Assembly: GCA_033816765.1 (NCBI GenBank)
Contig: CM066290.1
Location: 2,914,001-2,978,000, forward strand
DNA from: Nothopassalora personata
Taxonomy: Eukaryota; Ascomycota; Dothideomycetes; Mycosphaerellales; Mycosphaerellaceae
Length of the DNA: 64,000 bases
Reading direction: 5' to 3'
Position numbers and translations under genes: made by a program
The notes under the pieces: generated by a model
What the model was told of the DNA's origin: nothing
The model's database searches: none
Seen by the model: the letters and a program-made list of their open reading frames with translations, nothing else
Part shown: positions 20,597-30,299 of the stretch, piece after piece
Numbering within the stretch: position 1 is the stretch's first letter
Layout of the letters: each line of letters opens with the position of its first letter

Positions 20597-21043
20597 TCAA
20601 GCTGAAGACGACGTGTCTAGGCACGAAATCGAGTATTGTAGTTGAAAGCTGGCAACGCCGTAGCGTACATCTGCCTGCAGCACTTTATTGAAACCTAGGC
20701 TGCCTTGCAACATCAAACACATGTCATTTGCTTGATCGAACACAACGCTTCGCACACCAAATACGACGAAGGCAGTCTCCTTGATAATCAGACCGCCTGC
20801 CGCCTGCTCCAATTCCCGCTGCGCCTGGACAAAAGTTGGGATGTCACACCTGTCGCGCAAGTAGACTTGATACGCCGCTGAGTATTGAGGCCCCTGGTGG
20901 CCTCTGAAGTACTTCAAGACGTCTTTATCATCCGGCAGAGCTACATTGGCGACCAGCTTGACACGAGGTGGAGACGCTCCTCGAAAAGCTCTTTGCACCC
21001 GTGTAAGCTTGCCGCAGCCATGATACAGTACATGCTCGAACAA
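20597..21043 (-). CDS. hypothetical protein, 148 residues
   Basis: An intronless minus-strand frame from ATG 21043 to a stop at 20597 reads like coding sequence (MFEHVLYHGCGKLTRVQRAF, then CDIPTFVQAQRELEQAAGGL), but I recognise no domain. It has no signal peptide or membrane segment. It ends about 95 bp from the right edge of the transposon, so it could be a truncated remnant of a longer gene or a lineage-specific gene. Confidence 0.4.
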   Translation of the reverse strand: MFEHVLYHGCGKLTRVQRAFRGASPPRVKLVANVALPDDKDVLKYFRGHQGPQYSAAYQVYLRDRCDIPTFVQAQRELEQAAGGLIIKETAFVVFGVRSVVFDQANDMCLMLQGSLGFNKVLQADVRYGVASFQLQYSISCLDTSSSA

Positions 21044-21226
21044 TCTGCGGCAGCATGTCTGGTGGGAGTCGTGCCAACGCCCGGGTATGCTTTAGGCTTA
21101 GCAATTCACTCTCACATAAGTTACACCACTGCCGATTATAAATCTTTGCGACTGAGCACCCTCGCACGATGGCTCATGAGATTGCGTGCTTCATTACGAG
21201 CTACATATTTGATCCGATAACAGCAC

Positions 21227-23060
21227 TCACTCCTCATGAGGCAGATACCCGGCCGTCGCAATCCGCATGCGCTTACCATAAAGCCAAAGCGGAATGGTAA
21301 GCAGCGAGAAGATACCCATAATCATGCCGAAGATGCCGAACGGGAGAGCAGCTCCTGCGCTATCTACCCAATCGCTAACGAAGAACGTCCAAGCAAACGA
21401 GACAACAGCTCTTGCGATCGTTGTCATCACGAAGCAGTCCGCTGCCAGTGGACGATAGGCATCAATCAGCTGTGAAGCACATTAGCCGGATCGTAACAAG
21501 CGCAAGAAGGCGGATGGAACATACGTAATTGAAGCCAACGCCGGGGATCTGTGTAATACCCGCTCCGACCATGCCATAGCCGAAACATAGCCCTACCCAA
21601 CCAGCGGTTGACGGGTTATCTGCACTGAAGCTACAAAGTGTCAGTGAGAGACGAGGCGTGTTTGGCAGGTAGCCTGCTCACCCAAAAGTCCACATGCCCG
21701 TCGTTGCGATGAAGAGAGCAGGGAACATAAACGGCAGACGTGTTTCGGGCTCCACAAGGCCATGGCGTTCCTTCTTGGCTTTACGCTTCATCACGCGATC
21801 CAAGATCAAGTAGTTGAAGATGCCGCCGGCGATACACCCGAGCAGGCCACCGATGCTGAGGAGGCCGTTGTTGATGCCCCAAAGATATGGTGGCTTGGAG
21901 ACGAATTGTGGTCCGACGGTCGACATGGTGACGAGGCCGCCGAGGAGCCCGCCGTAGCTGCAAAGGGTTTAGTATGAGTAGCTGGAAGGCTTTCCATACC
22001 ACTTACAGCAGCATCGTAACCCAAACGCCGGGGAATGCGAGAGTTTTCCAAGGAGCTGCAAAGTTCTTGAGCAGGTGGCCATAGTACACGCCAATCTTAA
22101 GGCTTTGGACGAAACTGAAAGTCTCGGTGCGTTCCGGCGAAGCTCTCTCAATCCTCTCCACGTCCGCCTTCTCTTCACTGACCGAGTCATCGATGGGAGT
22201 ACCCTCACGGACCATTTGCGCATATCGATCGAAGCTAGTCTCCGGTACAAGGAGCAACTCAAGCAGGAAGATTGCGCCCATGATCGCAGTGGAGATCCAG
22301 AAAATATACTTGTAGCCCTGAAGACCAGCGATGTAGCCTCCAGCCAACCCACCAACGCAGCTGCCGCCAGCAAGGAAGATAGTATAGATGGCCTGGCATG
22401 ATCAGCGTACGCAAAGCCACATCCGAATATCGTCTCTCTTACCATCGGACGACCACGCTCATGCACAAAAAAGATCTCCCCAACAACATTCGACGCCAGA
22501 CTATCCGCAGGCCCAAAACCAGCCCCCTGAAAGATTCTAGCAGCCAACAAACTATCGTAAGATGTCGCCCACCCACACCAGGCACTTGCCAACACACCAA
22601 TCAGCATCGCAACAATCAGAATCGGCCTCCGTCCGTAAGTATTGGCCAAGGGAACCCAGAAGATATTAGAGACCCCAGTGAGCAAGACACAGACTGCGAT
22701 AAGATATGTCAGCTTGGTCATGGACTGCGGTGGCATCATCTGGGCCTGTATGGTCTGAAGTGCCGGAGAGATAGCTGAAGTTGCGAAGTTGGTGGCGCCG
22801 CAGTAGACGGCCATGATCATCAGGATGGTCCATTTCCGCCATGCTGGCCAGTTTAACGGATCTGCAGGACTTCGCGAAGGAATCGGCAAGCGGTGGATGT
22901 GGTCGTGGTTTTCATGCTCTATATTTGAGGTCAGTCTTCCCACAGCTCACAGCCTTCCGTGGGAGCTCATCATACCAATTAACATGACAGTGCCAGGTGG
23001 CCGAGCCTCTTTCACCTGCTCCCTCGACAAGGAGAAAGCATAACCCCAGTTACCACCCAT
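21227..23060 (-). CDS. major facilitator superfamily transporter, 12 membrane segments
   Basis: This is a plasma-membrane MFS transporter, probably of the drug:H+ antiporter-1 type. Six exons on the minus strand (23060-22976, 22918-22443, 22392-22007, 21957-21682, 21630-21525, 21469-21227), with five introns of 49-57 bp, give 523 residues in consistent phase. The cytosolic N-terminus has the LNWPAWRKW motif common just before helix 1. NTYGRRPILIV matches the loop 2-3 signature, and ARIFQGAGFGPADSLASNVV matches helix 4-5 of multidrug carriers. A long loop (PETSFDRYAQMV...) separates helices 6 and 7. The substrate is unknown. Similar carriers export toxins or take up small organic compounds; no adjacent biosynthetic genes help to decide. 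Confidence 0.88.
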
Positions 23061-23740
23061 GGTTGCGTAGCAATCAGCAGTGAAGTGAACCAACGAGACA
23101 AGTGGCGAGATGGAAAGACCACGGGCGCACGGGCATATGCATTACTTATAGACTTGTCAAACACATATGCACAATCCCCATACTCCACCATCTGCCACTG
23201 GTGTATGTTCCCCATGGGCGGCACTGGAGTGCCGCCCACCAAGCACCGGACGACACTAAGCCAAGTATTCGCTGACCACTTTGAGGAGGAAGTCCGCATC
23301 AAATGTGTATATCCCGGGGCTTCACTGGTATCCGCGCCGCGTATTCTGTTGCTAGTCGAAAGTCATGCAGGCATCTGGACCTCATGGCAAACAATTTCGG
23401 CAGATTCGCACGCGATACCTACCCATGATGCTGGCAGTTGTGACCTGTTATCTGCTAGTGTCCCCTGGTAAAGCCGACCGATCGCACGACCCGGAGAGCT
23501 CAGACGTGCCAGTTCATATTGTACAGCTCCTGCAATTGATGGTTGCGGCATCCGAGGTGGGTCGATACGGAAGTCCATTTCCCTGCCTTTTGTCTTCCTG
23601 GCGACGGCGGCTGTCCGGTGCGTGGATGCCAAGCATGTAATTCACTACAGCGATTACTCGCGTTATCGCATATATCCCGATCATCGCACCGTACAAAATC
23701 GCGTGCTTTCGCGTCTGTCGATGATATAGCCGTCTGAAAG
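23061..23740. other. intergenic region upstream of the MFS transporter
   Basis: Only short frames are present and I see no repeat. This region holds the transporter promoter. Confidence 0.45.
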
Positions 23741-23799
23741 CCTTTTGGAGGTATTGTTGCTATCTATCTCTTGCCTTGTATCGCTCTCTAGACTCTGTT

Positions 23800-24060
23800 G
23801 TCGCCAATGAGCGATACAAGGAGGCTATAGACGATGGAGACGATATAGAGGCCTGTCTAGCCGAAACGAGTATTACATAATACGATATCGACGTAGAGAG
23901 GGCACTATAGCATAGCCGGAGCCGTAGGTCTATTCACAACTATTACGTATATGAAGTTGGCATCAACATGCCCTTCTTCGACTCTCTAGACAGGTCTGTA
24001 TAGGCCGTACACCGCTTCGCGTCCTTACTAGAGAAATACGAGGTGTGCGGATACCTATAA
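23800..24060 (+). pseudogene. RIP-like degenerate coding remnant of unknown family
   Basis: In one plus-strand frame the sequence reads VVANERYKEAIDDGDDIEAC, then DIDVERAL-stop-HSRSRRSI and VGINMPFFDSLDRSV-stop-AVHRFASLLEKYEVCGYL. The in-frame stops are TAA or TAG at positions where CAA, CAG or TGG would restore sense, as in the helicase element. It is not linked to visible terminal repeats. It may be a fragment of another transposon or of a duplicated host gene. I cannot name the protein. Confidence 0.5.
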
Positions 24061-24089
24061 TCGCACGTGCAGTGCGAGTGAATACCGCT

Positions 24090-24262
24090 CCTTCATTCCG
24101 AAAGAGACACCCGCATCGAACGCTTGCCGCTTGGACCCTTGGTCGGTGACGCCCGTGAGGGGACGATTCTGGTCCGTGGCAGGCGTTCCTTGATCTCGAA
24201 GTCCCGGATCCCAGAAGTTGCTGTGAACCCATCCATCACTGGCCTAGCAGAAGTGCTAGAAG
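24090..24262 (-). pseudogene. relic of a response-regulator receiver domain (hybrid histidine kinase type)
   Basis: On the minus strand the peptide PVMDGFTATSGIRDFEIKER followed by LPRTRIV matches the segment after the phospho-acceptor loop of fungal hybrid histidine-kinase receivers (family pattern PVMDGFEATR...). After RTRIV the frame slips: the other frame continues LTGVTD and QAFDAGVSF, the expected next strand and helix. The N-terminal part of the domain is missing where the adjacent 360-bp repeat element lies. The locus is therefore a frameshifted, truncated relic. Confidence 0.5.
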
Positions 24263-24269
24263 TCTTGCT

Positions 24270-24629
24270 CGCGTGAAGCACGGTCGCACGCGAAGCGCAA
24301 CCCCCGGAAAATCTATGGGCAGCCCCCATTTTCGACTACGAGCAGCCCCGCAGTCTGACTAATCAATCAAATCCCATTAAATGGCGAATACCAAGCCCGC
24401 GGCCCTCCGCTGCACTTAGGTCCTCCTACGAGATCCTCCCACCCTCCGGAGGTCCCTCCTACTGTGGGCCCCGCCCAAGTTTGCTGCGGCTACAGGAAAC
24501 GTAGATGCTATTAGCCCTCGCGCAAGCGCATTTTGGAGTGCTAGAGGGCTAATCAAATTTTCAGTGATGAATAATAAGAGTGGGGGGCTGCCCATAGCAC
24601 ACATGTGACATGTGACCGTGCTTCACGCG
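24270..24629. mobile_element. MITE-like non-coding element with 16-bp terminal inverted repeats
   Basis: The left end CGCGTGAAGCACGGTC (24270-24285) is repeated in inverted form at 24614-24629. Inside is a second perfect inverted pair, CTATGGGCAGCCCCC at 24313-24327 and its complement at 24583-24597, and a third, TTAGCCCTC at 24511-24519 with GAGGGCTAA at 24544-24552. The element is about 360 bp and has no coding potential. I see no clear target-site duplication. Nested inverted repeats like these are typical of miniature inverted-repeat elements. Confidence 0.65.
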
Positions 24630-25392
24630 CACCATACTTGTAATGTTAGCGCCGATATTTCGGCGGAACGGCCGGGATGTAGTTTGTTTCCACGTCCGAT
24701 TTTGAGCATAAGCCAGTCAGACCGGTGAGGTACGATCATACGTGGGAAGAGACTCTACACCGAAGTGTCCATCAAGATCAAGAAAAATCCAGCGGACCGG
24801 CTCCGATACCTATCGTAACTCGTCCGGCTTCTGCCGCTGTCACTCCTCGAGATCCACCTCTGTGATGGCACAAACGGAATTCTGCGCAATCCCTGAAGCA
24901 AAGCTGTGCTTGAAAATGGCAGTATCACAGGTATTATGCCAACCCTTGGCAGCGTTGCGCGCGCTTGCCCCGATAGACCGTTCAAGGAAAACGTTCGCTG
25001 AACGATCGTTCTGAATTTCGTCCGCCGGAAGCCTCTGTACCGGGGACCTTAGACAATATCTTAACCCGCCCCTAAGGGGCGTCGATTGCAGCAATGCAGG
25101 TTGCAACTTCAATCTGCCCATGAAGCTGACGTTAACCCTAGGACCATTGTACGAACGACTATGGAGACTGAGGTTTGCGTCCATACTCTTCGCGGTTTCG
25201 TGGACAATGCTGAGCCCAAGACCTACTTAGTACCTGTTGAATGCAGATCGACTTGCTTGAAAGGCAGCCAAGCGCCAGTACGAACCAAACCCTCTGACAT
25301 TGCCACACCTATATCCTCAACGCTAAGCAATACTCGCCGCATCATACTGCCGTCATCATCTTGAGCCCCTGCAAGACCTTCAGCTCGTAGTC
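24630..25392. other. gene-poor stretch, possible further receiver/kinase relic
   Basis: No intact gene is visible. On the minus strand near 24,770-24,800 the peptide GFFLILMDTSV resembles the phospho-acceptor strand of a receiver domain (usually ...LMDxSMPVMDG), which would precede the PVMDG relic now lying on the other side of the MITE-like element. The similarity is short. Confidence 0.3.
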
Positions 25393-26142
25393 CTACGCTA
25401 ATATGACCTCTGTTGATGTCAGGGTAGCCATAAACATGTCAAATTGTTCATCGTCAGCTGACGCCTTGCCTGTGTCTGCTTGTTTCCGGCTCGAAAATGC
25501 AAAGAATTCACATATGCAATCTGGACACGGTTGTGCTGGGATTGGAGGGTCCTCTTTAGGGATATCTGGCCAGGGATTTCTATACAAAGTCTGAACAATA
25601 TCAGCAGAGTACGTGCGAGAAACGACAGACACATGAGCTCTTGAGCTTTTCCGAGAGCCTAGACTTCTGCATTGATCCGTAGTACCGTTGGCTTGAAGGT
25701 CTCTTCCCTTGCAAGGTTGCGACTGCCTGTGTGTGATCAGCAGACATGTTAGGGGTTAAGTAGAGACAGTGATCACCTGAAAACATCTCGCTTGCGTGCA
25801 AAAGGCGCTCTACTCTTGAATCGCCGCTTGCGATGGTCTTCCAAGTGAAGCGGCTGAGTATCGCTGGTTGCTGATGCGTTGCTATCGCAGGATCGAATGA
25901 GTTCCGGTCGTGTAACAGACGCTCTTGGCGATGTTTCGGCGTTATTGTGCAATACCGGCAAGAATATAGGTGATGAGGCTCAATATAGTCATGTTGTTCA
26001 GAAGGGAAGCAGAGCAGAAAACAAAGACATTGTGTCGTGAATATCAGGATACACAGCCAGACCCTTGGAAAGTGAGAGTTGCATGCGCAACCTGAGACTC
26101 ACCCATTGTGCCGCCTTCATGCTTCTTCACATCGTGCAGCAT
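25393..26142 (-). CDS. hypothetical protein, 191 residues, three exons
   Basis: Three minus-strand exons (26142-26103, 25978-25777, 25726-25393) join in phase through introns of 124 and 50 bp. The second intron has a textbook GTGATC donor, CTAAC branch site and CACACAG acceptor. The product has a basic middle (HRKRRFKSRAPFARKRDVF), which could be a nuclear localisation signal, and a C-terminal YRNPWPDIPKEDPPIPAQPC region with a CPDCICEFF cysteine pair. No domain is recognised. It starts only about 20 bp after the stop of the next gene upstream on the same strand, so the two may be one transcript or one gene with a mis-read junction. Confidence 0.42.
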
Positions 26143-26160
26143 CTACCAATTTTCCGCCGA

Positions 26161-28728
26161 TCACTTTCCACTCTTCCGTCTCAGCTCTCGCAACTGCACC
26201 TGGCTACCACTCCAAGTCTGCTCATTGTAATCAAGGACTTGTGCTCGCCGAAGAAGCGCCAATTTGTAGTCATCCCGGTGACTGTCCTCCTCACGACTCA
26301 GGCAGTGCTCACCCAGTTCCTCTGCAGTCTTGTGCACGCAATCCACCATATGGGCGCTGTATTTCGTATACTCATCAAGCTTATCGGAACCGACCTTCGT
26401 CCAGACTGAATCATGATGTTAGCAAGTATCCTTACATACTAAGATCCAGACATACCTCCGAGATCGTTACCTCCGACGGAACCGTCCGCCAGTCCTGCAG
26501 CCTGGCACAGGGGAAATGCGTCCAAAGGCCAGAAAAAGTGATGCTCTTCTTCATCCTGTTGGAATGAGTCGTACAATGGATATAGCGCTTCTTTGACAAT
26601 GTCGAGCTCGCTGATGAAATTCGAGACGTAACATTTCTTCTGCCTTGCATCGCGGACGTCTTTGCCCTTGCCATCGATGCCGAGCAAGTCCCACAGCTCC
26701 AGTATTGACTTTTTGATTTCTCTGACGCAACTTCTGCGGTCAAGATAATCTGTTGATAGGGTTAGTATCTGCCGAGACAGATGTGTTGGGTTGGCTCACC
26801 ATTATTGATCAGGCCATCAGTTCGAGCCCAAAGGGCGCTACTGAACCAGTAAATAGCCACGGATTTCTGGTCAGTGTCGCTGCTTGGGTCCATCGGGTAT
26901 TGGGCATTGCAATTTGGGTTCCAAATCCAGGCCATCACCTCGTTCAGCCGCATGAGGATCGCGCGATAGTCTTCCTCTGTAAGTATAAAGCCTAGTTCAT
27001 CTTCGCGACTCGCCTCCGAGGTCTGGGCCTCTGTGTCGTTCGCCAGTGGGGGCTGGGTCGAGGGTATGCCCCACGCTGTGCCAGAATGTGCGTGGCAGCG
27101 GTTATTGTCTCTCCTCTTCCTCCCTGTCCGGGTACTCTTTGTGCACATGATCTTCAGACACTTCTTCGTCAGATTTAAAGTCGTAGTCCCATGGGGTGAA
27201 GAACTCGTCCTGATCATCTTCATCTTCCAGTACTTCTGAGCACGTCTGTCTCTCGGATTCTCTCTTCCTTCTTCTTCGTCATCATCGCTAGTACCGAGCA
27301 GATCCATCTCCAGGTCATCATCGACGACTTTGTCTTGTTGCTTCGGAACTGGCCATTCACAGCCTTTTGCAGCATGTTCTGAAACGACTGAACGTGTCCT
27401 CACTCAAATCGCGGCGCGAGAGCTGCTTTCTTGGACGTTCGACAGAAGAGCGCTCGGGGCTAGTATTTCTTTATGCTCACCAAGATCGACCTCGAAGACC
27501 TTGATGGCCTGCATGAGAATGTCACATACTGCGGCGTACACCTCACGGTGTGGGCAATACTGATATCTCTGGTTCATCGAGACCAGCGAGTCGAGGAGGG
27601 CTGCAAACTTGGCGACACTAGCGGTCGCTATGCCTTCGAGGTTTTTGATGCCATCTTTTGCATTTTCCGCATCTTGGATACCGTGCCTCAGCCCCTGGAC
27701 GAGCTGCTCAGGGGTAACATCACCTGGTAGACGGTAGTGGACAATACTAGTGCGTTACCTCGCAAATCTCGAAGCTTTGCTAGTGATTTGGGCGAAAACT
27801 ACTTCTTCGTCTCCTTCTCCTTCTCATGTGGCGTGAGCACGGATTGACGAGACTCTGGGCCGCCTTGGAAGTGCACTGTTCAGCACGCGCACCTCATATC
27901 CTGGGCAGTGATGCCAATTGAGTCGGCAAAAGCTCGAGGAAGAGATCATTTGCCGGATCAGAACGTCCTGCGGTGTCGAGTCTGGTGACCTCAACGACTA
28001 TTGCATGTGCGCTTCCTCTGGCCTGCCAGTGGCGATGCTTTTCACCAGGAGGTTATCATCAAACGCTAGCCTTGACCATCTTGCACTTCTTTGAGCTTTG
28101 CTGGTACTTTCGCTTAGCTGATCTGATTGTGTATAGCTGTCACCAAAGCAAAGAGCATCTCGGTCCAGTCCCCGACGGCGTCGACATCGCTTTTGCACTC
28201 GACAGAGGATGTCAGGTGAAGGATGATACCCAGGATGAGCAGCGAGTCACGCTCTTTGGTGAGAGAGTGGCCGAAAGTTTATTTAGTAGGTCGAGAAACT
28301 CCATCACAGCTCCAGCGCGTCGCGCGTAGCTTGTCTGTGCCCCTGAAATGTCCATCAGAAGTCGTAAAATCTCTGCATGTACGCGCTCGATCCGTCGAAA
28401 GCAGTCAACTGGGGCGTCGTCTGGTTGCATAATGGATGACGTTGTTGTTGGAGAATTCAATGACTCTGTCCCGGTCCATACTTTTAATGTTTTGGATTTG
28501 CACCTCGTCCAGGGTCTTCGCGGCGGGGGCGGGGGCCGCCATGTCGCCGGTAAGGGCACACCAAAGATATCGCAGCGGATCGGGTGTGGATATAGATCGG
28601 TCAATGTTATGTGGCGGTCCGGTCGACAGAAAGTGGCTGGCGTCTCTGCGAAGAATGTCTCGGGAGATGGAAGAGGTGTTTGCACCCTTAGCGCGAGGCC
28701 CGTGCACGATGCCGCATTGTCCCTGCAT
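26161..28728 (-). CDS. multi-exon gene of unknown function, 5' structure unresolved
   Basis: The 3' half is well supported: exons ending at 26800, 26749-26456 and 26405-26161 are joined by two 50-bp GT-AG introns in matching phase. They encode a helical, acidic protein, for example DYLDRRSCVREIKKSILELW and SELDIVKEALYPLYDSFQQD. Further upstream, coding-like segments lie at about 27,040-27,240 (acidic, DEFFTPWDYDFKSDEEV), 27,410-27,730 (helical, LVQGLRHGIQDAENAKDGIK) and 28,140-28,728 (PVDCFRRIERVHAEILRLL and SLLILGIILHLTSSVECKSD), but in different frames whose joins I could not all resolve. Helical N-terminal domains like these occur in fungal STAND/NACHT-type proteins, though no NTPase motif is visible. 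It may be partly decayed. Confidence 0.4.
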
Positions 28729-28772
28729 GGTTCACTCTCCGTCACTTTGTTGCCTAATTCCCATGCCTCCAA

Positions 28773-30299
28773 CGCACCAAAACATTCTTTTCAGTGGAGT
28801 CATACAGCGCGGGAACAATATGATTGAGACGTGGAAATACCAAATATCAGTCTGCGATGACTACATGTGCCGACTTGGCAATGTCATCTCCAGCGTTCAT
28901 GACGAGTCTGAGGCAATGACAGAGCGTATTGAAGCAGTTATGGCCAAACAGCTCCAGAGACGTATCGCTATACCATCTAGACGGTCTTGCATGGCTACTG
29001 CTACGTCTTCAGGTTGCTACGATCTTGAATCGATAGGACTCTATCGTTACGAAATTCGCAAGATGGCGACGACTAGACAGCAACGACGGTACAGCTTGCT
29101 CAAACGTGGCAGTACTCTTTCTACGGACGTAGTGGGTTAAAATGAGCATGTTGTATAGCGGTCGCCACGATTTCAGTTGTGTCGTCGCCATCTCTCCCTA
29201 TTATGTAAAATTTCTTAGCGACTAAACACAATCGTTACTCGTACGGAAGGTGGTAGCCTCTTGACAGATTTGGCGAAAATTCATAAGGACTAGACTACAG
29301 AGCGACTGTCCCGAAGGACGAGCATTGTCTACATCGTCGCTATAGTAGAGTAATAACAATTACATCTCTTCTCCGACGTAGGTACTACCTCTTCAAATAT
29401 GCCCAAACGTGGCAACCGCTTCACAATCCAAGCGATTTCACACAAAGAGTGTGCTACAAGGCGGTTGCCACGTTTGACTACGGTAATACTGCCCTCGCCA
29501 AGACAGGATCGATTAGCGTATTTTATCGCGATGGAGTTATAAGTTGGTAGGAACGTGGCAGCTGCTTCACAAATAAGCAATTGTAAGTATAATATCTTAT
29601 ATACCCTGGCGGTATGCCGTGGATCTCGTTGATCAAGTACGCATGCGCCACCGGTAGTCGGCTGGTCTCGTTGATATAAATCCTTCTTTCTACGATCTTT
29701 AGCTGCTATCCGGGGTAAGTCTTGTTCATGTGCTGGAGATGTCTGACATATCCTGCCAAGTTCACTTCCGGATGGTCCGCTGGCTGGCCACGAAATTGGA
29801 GAGACACGTGTTGCAAGGTCTGGTCTGAGAACGAGGAGAATTGGCGTGTGTTTGATCGCGATGGGTATTTCATCGACGAGGCCTTTTCAGATCTGTCTTT
29901 GTCTTTTTAACGCGCCGCGGATTCTTAATGATCGACACTAATATTTGAGCTTCAATGTCGGCTGATCCTTCAGTCGTGATACAGGATACGTCATTGGGAG
30001 GGACGAGACCTTGCACTATCAGTTGCAGCAGACAGGTGAAGGCCGAGAGCAATGCATGATATCAACAGAAGAAGCTATACGCTGTATGTCCGTACTGCTG
30101 TCGACCAAGCCAAGGAACAGGTGGTATAAAGCATATCCCATCAGCCCGGGTATGCTGAATGTAAATTCGCCTCGAACGCCCGCAAATGCCAACCTTTAAC
30201 CCGTACGGAAAACACGACATCGCATCGTTCAGTGTCGTGTATCATACCATAAGAGAACCACCCATGTCGTCCCCGTTCAGAAAGCGAATTGGGCGACAG
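28773..30299. other. gene-poor region with inverted and direct repeats
   Basis: No supported gene. Several copies of an ACGTGGCA-centred motif lie at 29,102, 29,405, 29,466 (inverted) and 29,552, one pair forming a perfect 16-bp inverted repeat. The remainder is featureless. Confidence 0.45.
29404..29476. repeat. 16-bp perfect inverted repeat with 41-base loop
   Basis: CAAACGTGGCAACCGC at 29404-29419 is matched in inverted form by 29461-29476. The first arm with its neighbour TTCACAA is also partly repeated directly at 29552-29572 (AACGTGGCAGCTGCTTCACAA). This could be the core of a small decayed inverted-repeat element. Confidence 0.6.
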
